A stretch of 64,000 nucleotides of DNA from Paenibacillus sp. FSL W8-0426 (GCF_037969725.1 NZ_CP150203.1:2248001-2312000), one strand, 5' to 3'; numbered from the stretch's first letter, positions 25,159-34,330 are shown. Notes: generated by a model not told the origin, from the sequence alone. Made by a program: numbers and translations.

Positions 25159-27204
25159 ATGAATATCAGCTCGATGATTCGCGGAATTTTAGGGGATAGC
25201 AAGCCTGGAAATGCCAAGCCGCTTGAACTCAAGGAAGGCCAAGTGGTACGGGGGTCGGTCGTCAGCGTCTCGGAGGACGGCGGAGATGCCGTCCTGCAAA
25301 TTCAGGGAGTTCAGGTGCGGGCAAAGCTGGAAACACCGCTTCGTGCGGGTGAAACGACGCTGCTGCAAGTGCAGCCGCCCGGTGAAAACGGCATGACGGT
25401 GATGAAGCCGCTGGCCGGTTCGTTGTCTGAACTGCCGCAGGCTTCCATGAATCAATTGCTGCAGGACGTAGGCCTGCCGGACACAAAAGGCAATCGGGAG
25501 CTGCTGATCGCGATGCAGCGCAGCGGATTGCCCTTGACCAAGGATAATGTGACCCTGGTTCAAAACATGCTTGCGGCCAAACCCGCCCAAGTTCCGGCAG
25601 AGGAATGGGTTCAGGCGACGGGAATTGCATTTCAGAGAGGATTGCCGGTGACGGCGGAAACGGTCAAAGGATTGCATCAGGCCGTGTTTGGGCCGCCGCT
25701 GCATCAACTGTTAAGCGGTTTGACGGAGCAGCTCGAATCAATGTTGTCGCAGATGTCTGGCAAAACGCCGGGGAAGAATGGAGAGGCGAACGGCAAGGTT
25801 GTGGCTCCGACGACGGCTGCACCGATGACGGGCAGTGCGGAAGCTGCGGATAACGGGACCGCAGCAGGCGGAAGTCGCGCTGCCGGAGGACCGGCTGCGG
25901 CAGCGCAACAGGCGGGGGCGGCTCCGGCGGGCGCGGCGACAACGGTAAATGGAGCCGGAGAGGCTCCGGCAGCTGCGGCGAAGCCGGGGACGCAGCCGGG
26001 CGTGCCCGGGACCGAAGCCGGAGGCGCGAAGGCAGGGACGGTGGCCGGCGGCACTGAGAACGCCGGCAAAGGCGGTATTCCGGCAGGCACCGGAATACCG
26101 GGATCGAGTCCGCAAGATATGGATGCGGACTCGCCGGGGTTGGGCCGTCCGGCGGGAACCGGGACGGCAGGTGAAGCAGCTGGCCGCGTGATCGACGGCC
26201 AGGCCGGGGCGGCCGGGCGTGCAGCCGGCCGCGGGGAAGGGCCTGCCGCAGCCGGGGCAGGCCCGGTATCGCCTGCTGCGGCGCAGGCAGCGCCAGCAGC
26301 GCCTACGGCAGCGGAGCTGGCGCCCCGGCTGCTGGCGCTGCTGGATGCGCTGCGCGGCGCATCCACGGCCGCACCGGCACAGCCAGGTGCGGCGTCCCAG
26401 GCCGCCCCTGCCGCGCAGCAGGGCGGCCAAGCGGCTGCGGCTGCCGGAGGCTCGCCGCAGCCCGTGCCAGCCGGCGCGGATGCGCCGCCGGCTGGCCCCG
26501 CCGCAGCCCCTGCGGGCGCTGCGGCAGGGCACGCGCCTGTCACCCACGAGGGGGACCCGTGGGTGGGGCGCGTGCTGAAGCTGCTCGGTGCGGAGCACGA
26601 GCAGCAGGCCGTGCACGGCGCGGCTGCGCAAGCGCGCGCCGGAGAGGCGGCGAGTCCGGCTGGCGCGGACTCGCTGAAGGGCCTGCTGCTGCAGCTTGCA
26701 AGCAGCGATGGAGCTCCGGCGGCTCTGAAGGATGCCGCCGTCCAAGCCGTTCAATATCTTACCGGTCAGCAGCTGCTGCTGACGACGGACCGGAATTCTA
26801 CGTTTGCGCAGATGCACTGGTTTATCCCGATAATCGGTCCCGACGGTGAAGAGACGGCTTCCGTACAAATCCAGTCCCGCCGGGGACAACGCGGCGAGCT
26901 GGATGCAGCAAATTGCCGGCTGTGGTTTGACCTCAACATGAAAAACCTTGGTCCTACGCTCGTGGACGTACAGGTCGTTAACCATATCGTCAGTTTGCGG
27001 GTACTTAACGATCGGGAAGGGATGGGACCGCTGCTGGAAGGCGGACGACAACTCATCCATCAGGCGCTTGATCAGCTGGGGTATCAGCTGCTAAGCTTCC
27101 GGACGGAGCCTTGGCCTGCAGATAAAGAGCCTGGAGGCGAACGGAAAATTAGCGCTTCGGATTATAGTCCTGACCGGTACAAAGGGGTGGACGTGAAAAT
27201 ATGA
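25159..27204 (+). CDS. ylqG: FliK-like protein with a long Ala/Gly/Pro-rich linker (YlqG type)
   Basis: A 681-residue protein in the slot of Bacillus ylqG. The N-terminal 210 residues are ordered and contain an OB-like stretch, EGQVVRGSVVSVSEDGGDAVL. Residues about 215-525 are an extremely Ala/Gly/Pro-rich, presumably disordered segment encoded by very GC-rich DNA (about 25800-26640). The C-terminal 140 residues resemble a flagellar hook-length-control (FliK) C-domain, with WFDLNMKNLGPTLVDVQVV and LLEGGRQLIHQALDQLGYQL. No signal peptide. Its stop overlaps the ATG of ylqH, which encodes an FlhB-like tail, so the two probably act together, perhaps in export switching. That role is inferred; the real fliK and flhB are in the fla/che operon. 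Confidence 0.8.
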   Translation: MNISSMIRGILGDSKPGNAKPLELKEGQVVRGSVVSVSEDGGDAVLQIQGVQVRAKLETPLRAGETTLLQVQPPGENGMTVMKPLAGSLSELPQASMNQLLQDVGLPDTKGNRELLIAMQRSGLPLTKDNVTLVQNMLAAKPAQVPAEEWVQATGIAFQRGLPVTAETVKGLHQAVFGPPLHQLLSGLTEQLESMLSQMSGKTPGKNGEANGKVVAPTTAAPMTGSAEAADNGTAAGGSRAAGGPAAAAQQAGAAPAGAATTVNGAGEAPAAAAKPGTQPGVPGTEAGGAKAGTVAGGTENAGKGGIPAGTGIPGSSPQDMDADSPGLGRPAGTGTAGEAAGRVIDGQAGAAGRAAGRGEGPAAAGAGPVSPAAAQAAPAAPTAAELAPRLLALLDALRGASTAAPAQPGAASQAAPAAQQGGQAAAAAGGSPQPVPAGADAPPAGPAAAPAGAAAGHAPVTHEGDPWVGRVLKLLGAEHEQQAVHGAAAQARAGEAASPAGADSLKGLLLQLASSDGAPAALKDAAVQAVQYLTGQQLLLTTDRNSTFAQMHWFIPIIGPDGEETASVQIQSRRGQRGELDAANCRLWFDLNMKNLGPTLVDVQVVNHIVSLRVLNDREGMGPLLEGGRQLIHQALDQLGYQLLSFRTEPWPADKEPGGERKISASDYSPDRYKGVDVKI

Positions 27205-27509
27205 AGGATGAGGTTCAGCCCACGGGGTTGTCCAAAAAAGCCGTTGCGCTGAAATACATTCCGGGAGAGACGGATGCTCCCGTTGTTGTAGCCAAAGGAC
27301 GAGGCAAAGTTGCGGAAGCCATTCTGGAAAAGGCAAAAGAAAACGGGGTTCCCGTTCAGGAGGACGCCGCCCTGGTGGAAGTGTTGTCCAAACTCGATTT
27401 GGACGAGCAGATTCCTGCCGAGCTGTATCAACTGGTGGCGGAAATATTGACTTATATTTACCGTGCCGATCGAATGGCTTCTGCGCAAGAGGATGGAGAC
27501 GCATGGTAA
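27201..27509 (+). CDS. ylqH: FlhB C-terminal-domain-like protein (YlqH type)
   Basis: A 102-residue protein resembling only the cytoplasmic C-terminal domain of FlhB/YscU after the cleavage site. It has AVALKYIPGETDAPVVVAKG, KENGVPVQEDAAL and DEQIPAELYQLVAEILTYIY, each alignable with the tail of the full FlhB encoded at 58878-59960. It lacks membrane segments and the NPTH autocleavage motif. Start ATG 27201 overlaps the ylqG stop, and the yraN ATG overlaps its end. Stand-alone FlhB tails occur in other bacteria and can substitute for the domain in some; the role here is not known. Confidence 0.85.
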   Translation: MKDEVQPTGLSKKAVALKYIPGETDAPVVVAKGRGKVAEAILEKAKENGVPVQEDAALVEVLSKLDLDEQIPAELYQLVAEILTYIYRADRMASAQEDGDAW

Positions 27510-27904
27510 ACGACAAGTCGAATCCATCCAAGGCAATCAGGCTTACGCGCCAACAAAAAGGCAGAATTGGAGAAGAGGCGGCTTTAGCTTGGCTCAAGGA
27601 GCAAGGATACCTGATTCTGGAACGCAATTGGCGTTGTCGAAGCGGCGAGATTGATATCATCGCGCAAATGGATGGGCTGGTCATTTTTGTGGAAGTACGG
27701 AGTCGAAGCCATGTCTCCAAATTCGGAACGCCCCTAGAATCGGTAGATGCCCGTAAAATGCAGCAGGTTCGTTCAACGGCTGCGGTTTATCTGCAAAGCC
27801 GGGAGACGGCATCTCAGCCGCAAGTTCGTTTTGACGTGGTCGCTGTGATGCTGGATCATCGCGGAACGACCGTTTCGGTGAATCATATCGTCAATGCGTT
27901 CTGA
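27503..27904 (+). CDS. YraN-family (UPF0102) putative endonuclease-fold protein
   Basis: A 133-residue protein of the UPF0102/YraN family, a predicted restriction-endonuclease-like fold of unknown role. Motifs: GRIGEEAALAWLKEQGY, then RNWRCRSGEIDIIAQ with the acidic core and LVIFVEVRSRS. The ATG at 27503 overlaps the last codons of ylqH, so rnhB-ylqG-ylqH-yraN look like one operon, ended by the terminator at 27952. Confidence 0.92.
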   Translation: MVNDKSNPSKAIRLTRQQKGRIGEEAALAWLKEQGYLILERNWRCRSGEIDIIAQMDGLVIFVEVRSRSHVSKFGTPLESVDARKMQQVRSTAAVYLQSRETASQPQVRFDVVAVMLDHRGTTVSVNHIVNAF

Positions 27905-27951
27905 GAGGCCATGGTGTGACCAAGCGGCACATACGCATAAGAGAATTTGAT

Positions 27952-28001
27952 AGAGGCATGTCCGAGGCAGAATCCTTGTCACTCGGACCAAGCCTCTTTT
28001 T
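27952..28001 (+). terminator. Terminator after yraN
   Basis: AGAGGC..TCCGAG pairs with CTCGGA..GCCTCT in a two-part stem, followed by five T residues. Confidence 0.85.
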
Positions 28002-28013
28002 GTTGTAGGTATT

Positions 28014-28043
28014 TTGAATATGCTCGCTGGCTGGGTGTATAAT
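28014..28043 (+). promoter_or_regulatory. SigA promoter of the nitroreductase gene
   Basis: TTGAAT (28014-28019) and TATAAT (28038-28043) are separated by 18 bases; about 110 bases of leader precede the start codon. Confidence 0.7.
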
Positions 28044-28154
28044 GGAGCAGCATGGCGTACGATTTAAAAAACAGGAAATGATCTCGCATATTTGATTGCC
28101 GGACTTCGATCTCAAACCCATTACCATATCATTGGCAGGAGGTATCCTATTTTT

Positions 28155-28706
28155 ATGAACCATTCCATTCAAACCCATAACGTTGTAAGAGAGACCATTC
28201 AAAACCGCCGTACCGTCAAAAAATTCAAACAAGAAGCGGTTCCGACTTCCACGATCGTTGAGCTGCTGGACACGGCCGTGTGGGCACCGAACCACAAATT
28301 GCGGGAGCCATGGAGATTTGTGCTTTTCAACGGCGAGGGCAAACAGAAGCTTGCCGATGCCATCGATGCAGAGATGGGCGAAGACAACAAGTTTTCGGCC
28401 AATATCAAACAAGTGCCTGCCGTGCTTCTGGTAGTATTGAAAGAGGACCCAAGGCAAAACGTATGGGACGAGGATTTCGCAGCCGTGAGTGCACTGGTGC
28501 AAAACTTTATGCTGGCCGCCTGGAGTGAGGAAATCGGAACGTTCTGGGTAACGAAGCCGTTCCTTTACGCTCCGAAATTCCGCGAATTATTGGATATTGA
28601 GCCGGGGGAAAAAATTATCGGTATGGTTTATCTCGGGTATCCCGAAGTGATTCCACCTGCCCGGGAGCGGACGCCGGCCAAAGAAAAATTAACGCTGTTC
28701 GAATAA
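28155..28706 (+). CDS. Nitroreductase-family flavoprotein
   Basis: A 183-residue FMN-dependent NAD(P)H oxidoreductase-fold protein. It has the N-terminal flavin-binding NRRTVKKFKQEAVP, AVWAPNHKLREPWRFV, and a C-terminal KIIGMVYLGYPEV followed by a short PPARERTP tail. The natural substrate cannot be told from sequence. ATG 28155 follows AGGAGGTATCC; the longer open frame from 28092 has no ribosome-binding site. It is a single-gene unit with its own promoter and a terminator-like structure downstream, and is not part of the conserved rnhB-sucC order. Confidence 0.92.
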   Translation: MNHSIQTHNVVRETIQNRRTVKKFKQEAVPTSTIVELLDTAVWAPNHKLREPWRFVLFNGEGKQKLADAIDAEMGEDNKFSANIKQVPAVLLVVLKEDPRQNVWDEDFAAVSALVQNFMLAAWSEEIGTFWVTKPFLYAPKFRELLDIEPGEKIIGMVYLGYPEVIPPARERTPAKEKLTLFE

Positions 28707-28782
28707 TCTTCGCGAAGGCGATGAGAATAGTGTAACAGCTTCTACTGCTGAGTCTCATTGGTTAAACGCGCAAATCATAATT

Positions 28783-28841
28783 AGCCCCAGCTTTCTAGCA
28801 GCCTTCGGTCATGAAGGTTTCATAAAGCAAGGGGCTTTTTT
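28783..28841. terminator. Terminator between the convergent nitroreductase gene and comM
   Basis: AGCCCC (28783-28788) pairs with GGGGCT (28831-28836), followed by TTTTTT. CCTTC/GAAGG forms an inner hairpin. It lies about 75 bases after the nitroreductase stop. Confidence 0.65.
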
Positions 28842-28881
28842 GCGTTGAATTTTCCTGGGTTAAGCCTTGTATCCCTTCAAA

Positions 28882-30483
28882 TCAAAACAGGTTCATATCC
28901 AACTGCCGATATTGAATGGCTTCAGCGACATGTGCCGTCAAGATGACGCCTTCGTGATCGAGATCGGCGATCGTTTGCGCCATTTTGATGATCCGGTCAT
29001 GGGCGCGCATGCTTAAATGCAATGCTTGCAACGTATGCTGCAACAACTGCTCTGCTTCTTCAGGCAGCCGTACAGAACGCCGAAGCAGCCTGCCGGAAAG
29101 CTGGCTGTTCCAGCGAATGCCGCTTCCGGCATAGCGTTTTGCCTGGATTTGATGGGCACGCACGACATTGGCCTGCATTTCGGCGGATGTGGGAGAAGGC
29201 GCAGAATGTTTCCATTCGCCGGGTGGCGGCACTTCAATCTGAAGGTCGATTCGATCCAGCAGCGGTCCGGAAATTTTGGCACGGTAAGCCGCGACGCGAG
29301 ACGGAGGGCAGATGCAGCGTTGTTCCTCGCCTCTGGCGGTTAAATACCCGCACGGACATGGGTTCATGGAACAAGCGAGCATGAACTGGGCAGGGAAGGT
29401 GAAGGCAGCCCTCGCCCGGCTTATGGTCACCTTATGATCCTCGAGCGGCTGCCGCAACACTTCAAGCACCTGACGATGAAATTCCGGAAGCTCGTCAAGA
29501 AACAGAATGCCCCTGTGGGCCAAACTGACTTCTCCGGGCTTGGGTATGCCGCTTCCTCCAATCAAACCCGACGTCGATATCGTATGATGGGGCGAACGGT
29601 AGGGCCGTTCTGTCACAAGTCCCGATGCGGCTTCTTTCAGTTTGCCCGCAGCGCTCAAAATTTTGGTCACTTCCAGCGCTTCTTCGTCAGATAATGGCGG
29701 GAGGATGGTTGGAAGCCGCTTGATCAGCATCGTTTTGCCCGTCCCGGGAGGTCCAACGAGCAAAATATTATGCATCCCGGCAGCAGCGATCATGAGCGCC
29801 CGTTTGGCATGATGCTGCCCAAGAACGTCGGCGTAGTCATCGCGTAATGCTGCGGATGCGGCATGTTGTCCGAAATCCATTGGCCCCGTGCCATTGGCAG
29901 GAGATTCGAGATGCGCATAGTTATGCAGCTCCACCGGACCTGCGTCCGGCGTGGTTCCTCTGCCTTCGGAACCGGGCTCATGTGCATTCGGAGCGATATG
30001 CTGAAGATGCCGAATACCATGCACCTGTATTCCGCTGATCAGCGAGCCTTCCGCAAGATTATCGGCAGGCAGGATCACGGAGGTAAAGCCTTGCCGTTTG
30101 GCCAGATCAACCATGGCGAGCACGCCGGGAACGGGCCTGACCGATCCGTCCAGAGCCAGCTCGCCCACAATTAATGTTCGTTCTTCTGCTGGAAGCACCA
30201 ATTGTCCGCTGGTTACGAGAAGGGCGATGGCAATCGCGAGGTCGAACGAGGAGCCTTCCTTGCGAAGGTCCGCCGGCGCCAGATTGATGGTGATGCGCTG
30301 CAACGGATACTGGTACCCGCAGTTTTTGATGGCGGCACGAACCCGTTCGACAGCCTCGCGGATCGCCGAGTCCGGCAAACCTATAATCGCGGTAAGCGGC
30401 AGGCCGTTGGACAAGTCTGTCTCCACTTCGATGAGCATCCCGTCGATGCCGTACAGACAGGCGCTGTGCAATTTTCCGTACAT
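28882..30483 (-). CDS. comM: YifB/ComM family Mg-chelatase-like AAA+ ATPase
   Basis: A 533-residue AAA+ protein of the YifB/ComM family. In Vibrio and relatives ComM is a hexameric helicase for branch migration during natural transformation. It has an N-terminal Lon-like fold domain (MYGKLHSACLYGIDG, GLPDSAIREAVERVRAAI), a Mg-chelatase core with Walker A GPPGTGKTMLIKR, Walker B ILFLDELPEF and GEVSLAHRG, a Cys-rich PCPCGYL region and a C-terminal domain. The chosen start is ATG 30483; an in-frame GTG four codons upstream lacks spacing for the GGGGTG site. dprA, another transformation gene, lies 4 kb away on the other strand. Confidence 0.95.
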   Translation of the reverse strand: MYGKLHSACLYGIDGMLIEVETDLSNGLPLTAIIGLPDSAIREAVERVRAAIKNCGYQYPLQRITINLAPADLRKEGSSFDLAIAIALLVTSGQLVLPAEERTLIVGELALDGSVRPVPGVLAMVDLAKRQGFTSVILPADNLAEGSLISGIQVHGIRHLQHIAPNAHEPGSEGRGTTPDAGPVELHNYAHLESPANGTGPMDFGQHAASAALRDDYADVLGQHHAKRALMIAAAGMHNILLVGPPGTGKTMLIKRLPTILPPLSDEEALEVTKILSAAGKLKEAASGLVTERPYRSPHHTISTSGLIGGSGIPKPGEVSLAHRGILFLDELPEFHRQVLEVLRQPLEDHKVTISRARAAFTFPAQFMLACSMNPCPCGYLTARGEEQRCICPPSRVAAYRAKISGPLLDRIDLQIEVPPPGEWKHSAPSPTSAEMQANVVRAHQIQAKRYAGSGIRWNSQLSGRLLRRSVRLPEEAEQLLQHTLQALHLSMRAHDRIIKMAQTIADLDHEGVILTAHVAEAIQYRQLDMNLF

Positions 30484-30726
30484 AAAAAGAAACACCCCAT
30501 TTCGTGTGTTGGCTGCGCATAAAGCGGCCGATTCGCGAATGAAGGTGCTTCCTAATCATCTATTAAGCATTGTATATAAAAGGAAACCGAGCGTCAACTC
30601 CGATTCGGAACCATACTGCGGATCAATCCGGCCGGTTTCCTGAACAGCCGTACATTTCGTATTTCCGTATTCGCAAAAAGAGTAGGCCGGCGAGCAAGAT
30701 TCCGGGCATATCCTTTGAAATGGTTA

Positions 30727-31155
30727 TTACAGTACGTTCAACTCAACGTCGATGTTGCCCCGTGTAGCCCGGGAATAAGGACATGCTTGATGTGCCGCCT
30801 CGACCAGCTTCTCCGCAGTGGCTTTGTCCACGCCTTTTGCCAGTACGTCCAGCGTAACCGCGATGCCAAAACCGCCGTCCTCGACTTTGCCGAAATGAAC
30901 GGTAGCCGTTACCTCGGAGCCTTCCAGCTTGATTTTTTGCATGCGTGCAACCATGTTGAGCGCACTATCGAAACAAGCCGCGTAACCTGCTGCAAACAGC
31001 TGCTCCGGGTTAGTGCCTTCTCCGCCGGCACCGCCCATTTCTTTCGGTGTACGGACATCCAAGCGCAGCTCAGGAACGGAGGACTCGACGTAGCCATTGC
31101 GGCCGCCTACTGCTTTCACTGTGGTTTCATACATTTTTTGTTGGATCGTCATCAT
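30727..31155 (-). CDS. ohrA: Organic hydroperoxide resistance protein (Ohr/OsmC family)
   Basis: A thiol peroxidase that reduces organic hydroperoxides. The 142-residue protein has the two redox cysteines: C61 in FAAGYAACFDSAL and C125 in EAAHQACPYSRAT, plus the Ohr start with GGRNGYVES. The ATG at 31155 or 31152 follows AGGGAGCG. It is divergent from ohrR with a 192-base AT-rich operator region between them, the normal OhrR-controlled arrangement. Confidence 0.96.
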   Translation of the reverse strand: MMTIQQKMYETTVKAVGGRNGYVESSVPELRLDVRTPKEMGGAGGEGTNPEQLFAAGYAACFDSALNMVARMQKIKLEGSEVTATVHFGKVEDGGFGIAVTLDVLAKGVDKATAEKLVEAAHQACPYSRATRGNIDVELNVL

Positions 31156-31187
31156 GATATATCGCTCCCTGTTTTATTATTATATTT

Positions 31188-31272
31188 TACACAATTCAAT
31201 TTATCACAATTAAATAGAAAAGTAAAATAATTTGTGTTCAATTATTCTGTTTTATTTTTAATTTGTGATAAT
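31188..31272. promoter_or_regulatory. OhrR operator/promoter region between ohrA and ohrR
   Basis: The AT-rich spacer carries at least four copies of a CACAATT/CACAAATT-like half-site. Two are on the plus strand at about 31190-31196 and 31205-31210, and two are inverted at about 31231-31238 and 31260-31267. They resemble the TACAATT-AATTGTA operators of OhrR. A TAATAT-like -10 for ohrR lies near 31269. Exact operator borders are uncertain. Confidence 0.55.
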
Positions 31273-31347
31273 ATAGAGGTTAGATTCCTGAATCATGTAA
31301 CACGATTGTTAGGAATGAATGTTTATATAGGCAGGTGAGAGCAACGG

Positions 31348-31803
31348 ATGCAGGAAGACGTTTTGAAGCTGGATAACCAATTATGTTTTGCGATATATGC
31401 TTGTTCACGCGAAATTACAAAGATGTATCAGCCTTATCTCGAAGAGCTTGGCGTAACCTATTCGCAATATCTTGTCATGCTCGTGTTGTGGGAGCGCGGA
31501 GAATGTACGGTGAAAGAGATCGGCGAGGCGCTGTATCTGGATTCGGGGACGTTGACCCCTTTGCTGAAACGATTGCAATCGGCCGGCCTCATCCATCGTG
31601 AACGTTCCGCACAGGATGAACGCAAGGTGCTGATTACGCTGACAGACCCGGGCCGGGAGCTTCGTCAAAAAGCTTTGATGATCCCGGCTTCCATCCAGGG
31701 CGATGCTTGCTTGAACAACGCCGAATTTCAGACGTTGCTTGATCAATTCAAGGGGCTGCTTCAAAGGGTGCACGAGACGAACATGAAAGAAGCAAAAAAA
31801 TAA
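31348..31803 (+). CDS. ohrR: MarR-family organic peroxide sensor OhrR
   Basis: A 151-residue MarR-type repressor that is inactivated when its reactive cysteine is oxidised by organic hydroperoxides. C13 in LDNQLCFAIYACSREITK aligns with the sensing Cys15 of Bacillus OhrR. The winged helix carries VKEIGEALYLDSGTLTPLLKR (by region, about 68-88) and the wing RSAQDERKVLI. A second cysteine (C19) lies nearby, and another at about 131 near the C-terminus, so two-cysteine chemistry is possible. It is divergent from ohrA. Confidence 0.95.
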   Translation: MQEDVLKLDNQLCFAIYACSREITKMYQPYLEELGVTYSQYLVMLVLWERGECTVKEIGEALYLDSGTLTPLLKRLQSAGLIHRERSAQDERKVLITLTDPGRELRQKALMIPASIQGDACLNNAEFQTLLDQFKGLLQRVHETNMKEAKK

Positions 31804-31827
31804 AGCATCATCCATGACCAAGAAGAG

Positions 31828-31852
31828 CCTTCGGTAAAAAACCGGAGGTTTT
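31828..31852 (+). terminator. Terminator after ohrR
   Basis: CCTTCGGT (31828-31835), five A, then ACCGGAGG (31841-31848) gives an 8-bp stem with one G-U pair, followed by four T residues. Confidence 0.75.
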
Positions 31853-32048
31853 CCAGTTTTATCCAAGTATTCACATTGCGGAATCAAATCCATATCAAAA
31901 TGCTGTCTATTCACAGCCACATTTTTAAGGAAAGCGTTTTAAAAACATGTTACAATGGACTGGGTTTAAGTAAAAAAAGTCAACAATTGTCTTTTGTTCG
32001 TCATCATAACCCGCCTTGTTGCAGTCATGTTGATAGGAGGATTCGAGA

Positions 32049-33209
32049 ATGAATATCCATGAATATCAAGGAAAAGAAGTACTGAAACAGTATGGAGTTG
32101 CCGTACCCAACGGGAAGGTTGCTTATACAGTCGATGAAGCGGTTGAAGCCGCAGAGGCACTGGGCAGTCCGGTGACTGTAGTCAAAGCGCAAATTCACGC
32201 CGGAGGCCGCGGAAAAGCAGGCGGCGTAAAGGTAGCGAAAAGCACGGATGAAGTTCGTGCCTATGCATCCGAGATTTTGGGGAAAGTGCTGGTTACTCAC
32301 CAGACTGGACCGGAAGGCAAGGAAGTCAAACGCCTTTTGATCGAAGAGGGCTGCGATATCCGCAAAGAGTATTACGTCGGGGTAGTTGTAGACCGGGCCA
32401 CAGGACGCGTCGTTATGATGGCATCCGAAGAAGGCGGTACCGAGATTGAAGAAGTGGCGGCGGCAACGCCGGAGAAAATCTTCAAAGAAGTGATCGATCC
32501 TGCCATCGGATTGCAGGTCTTCCAGGCACGCAAGCTGGCATACAGCATCGGCATCCCGAATGAGCTGGTTAATAAAGCCGTGAAGTTCATGGTTGCGTTG
32601 TACACAGCATTTGTCGAAAAAGATTGTTCCATTGCAGAGATCAATCCGCTCGTTGTTACGGGAGATGGAAACGTTATCGCATTGGACGCGAAGTTGAATT
32701 TCGATTCCAACGCATTGTTCCGCCACAAGGATATTCAGGAACTGCGCGACTTGGACGAAGAAGACGAGAAGGAAATCGAGGCTTCCAAATATGATCTCAG
32801 CTACATAGCGCTGGATGGCAACATCGGCTGTATGGTAAATGGCGCGGGACTGGCGATGGCGACGATGGACATTATCAAATATTACGGCGGAGACCCGGCC
32901 AACTTCCTGGACGTTGGTGGCGGCGCAACGACGGAGAAAGTCACCGAAGCGTTTAAGATCATTCTGTCCGATGCCAAGGTCGAAGGTATTTTCGTTAACA
33001 TTTTCGGCGGGATCATGCGCTGTGACGTCATTGCCAATGGCGTGGTTGAAGCCGCGAAGCAGCTCGGCCTGACGAAACCGCTTGTCGTTCGCCTTGAAGG
33101 AACCAACGTGGAATTGGGCAAACGTATTCTGGGCGAATCCGGATTGAATATCGTTCCAGCCGATTCCATGGCCGACGGCGCACAAAAAATTGTTGCCCTC
33201 GTCAAATAA
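32049..33209 (+). CDS. sucC: Succinate-CoA ligase (ADP-forming), beta subunit
   Basis: With SucD, interconverts succinyl-CoA and succinate with substrate-level phosphorylation in the TCA cycle. The 386-residue protein has an N-terminal ATP-grasp domain ([12 protein letters not shown] near 53) and a C-terminal ligase domain with [13 protein letters not shown] and [22 protein letters not shown] precedes ATG 32049. The 245-base upstream gap holds GGAAAGCGTTTT (about 31929-31940), a partial match to a CcpA site, next to a TACAAT box (31951); both are tentative. sucD follows after 67 bases. Confidence 0.97.
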   Translation: MNIHEYQGKEVLKQYGVAVPNGKVAYTVDEAVEAAEALGSPVTVVKAQIHAGGRGKAGGVKVAKSTDEVRAYASEILGKVLVTHQTGPEGKEVKRLLIEEGCDIRKEYYVGVVVDRATGRVVMMASEEGGTEIEEVAAATPEKIFKEVIDPAIGLQVFQARKLAYSIGIPNELVNKAVKFMVALYTAFVEKDCSIAEINPLVVTGDGNVIALDAKLNFDSNALFRHKDIQELRDLDEEDEKEIEASKYDLSYIALDGNIGCMVNGAGLAMATMDIIKYYGGDPANFLDVGGGATTEKVTEAFKIILSDAKVEGIFVNIFGGIMRCDVIANGVVEAAKQLGLTKPLVVRLEGTNVELGKRILGESGLNIVPADSMADGAQKIVALVK

Positions 33210-33276
33210 GTTCATTCCTTGGTACCGGAGCCATGTCCGGGACATGAAAAATAACCGTAAGGGGATGTGAAGCAAC

Positions 33277-34206
33277 GTGAGTATTTTGGTCGATAAAAAT
33301 ACAAAAGTCATTACACAAGGCATTACGGGTTCAACAGGAATGTTCCATACGAAGGGCGCTTTGGATTACGGAACCCAAATGGTCGGCGGCGTCACGCCGG
33401 GCAAAGGCGGAACGAATGTGGACATCACGCTGGAGAACGGCGAGGTCGTAAGCCTTCCGGTTTACAATACGGTTCTTGAAGCTAAAGAAGCGACAGGAGC
33501 GACGGCAAGCGTAATCTATGTGCCGCCGGCGTTTGCTGCGGATTCCATCATGGAAGCCGTGGATGCCGAGCTGGATCTGGTGATCTGCATCACCGAGGGC
33601 ATTCCGGTCCTTGACATGGTGAAGGTTTCCCGATTCATGGAAGGCAAAAAGACGGTCCTGATCGGCCCTAACTGTCCGGGCGTGATTACGCCGGGAGAAT
33701 GCAAAATCGGAATCATGCCGGGGTACATCCATAAACCAGGACATGTGGGCGTAGTATCCCGCAGCGGAACATTGACGTATGAGGCCGTACACCAGCTGAC
33801 AACTCGTGGCATCGGTCAATCCTCCGCCGTTGGGATTGGTGGGGACCCTGTCAAAGGTTCCGAGTTCATCGATATTCTGAAACGCTTTAACGAAGATCCT
33901 CAGACTCATGCCGTGATCATGATCGGTGAAATCGGAGGGACTGCGGAAGAAGAAGCAGCCGAGTGGGTTCGCGACAATATGACCAAGCCGGTGGTAGGTT
34001 TCATTGGCGGCGTAACTGCGCCTCCGGGCAAACGCATGGGCCATGCCGGAGCAATCATTTCCGGTGGTAAAGGCACGGCGAAGGAAAAAATCGCAAAACT
34101 CGAATCTTGCGGCATCAAAGTTGCGCCGACGCCATCCGAGATGGGTTCGACGCTCGTAAGCGTGCTCGAAGAAAAAGGCATTTTGAATTTGTGCACGACA
34201 CATTAA
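33277..34206 (+). CDS. sucD: Succinate-CoA ligase, alpha subunit
   Basis: A 309-residue CoA-binding subunit with a Rossmann domain ([18 protein letters not shown] near 17) and the phosphorylated active-site histidine H256 in [13 protein letters not shown]. It starts at GTG 33277 with AAGGGGATG about 11 bases upstream. It is the second gene of sucCD and is followed by a strong terminator. Confidence 0.97.
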   Translation: MSILVDKNTKVITQGITGSTGMFHTKGALDYGTQMVGGVTPGKGGTNVDITLENGEVVSLPVYNTVLEAKEATGATASVIYVPPAFAADSIMEAVDAELDLVICITEGIPVLDMVKVSRFMEGKKTVLIGPNCPGVITPGECKIGIMPGYIHKPGHVGVVSRSGTLTYEAVHQLTTRGIGQSSAVGIGGDPVKGSEFIDILKRFNEDPQTHAVIMIGEIGGTAEEEAAEWVRDNMTKPVVGFIGGVTAPPGKRMGHAGAIISGGKGTAKEKIAKLESCGIKVAPTPSEMGSTLVSVLEEKGILNLCTTH

Positions 34207-34287
34207 AACTTTCCCGTTATAATAGAAGAAACGATGCTCAAAAAATGAGTTTATTTGGGTTATCGACGATATTGTGACACGGAAGGT

Positions 34288-34330
34288 AAGCAACCTTTTG
34301 TCCCTCATCCGGACGAAGGGTTGCTTTTTT
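34288..34330 (+). terminator. Terminator after sucD
   Basis: AAGCAACC..TTGTCC pairs with GGACGA..GGGTTGCTT and runs into six T residues. A TATAAT-like box at 34218-34223 precedes it without a clear -35. Confidence 0.9.

Noticed and set aside
25738..27060. 440-codon open frame on the minus strand opposite ylqG
   Set aside because: Arises from GC-rich low-complexity codons of the plus-strand gene; Arg/Ala/Cys-rich composition without domains.
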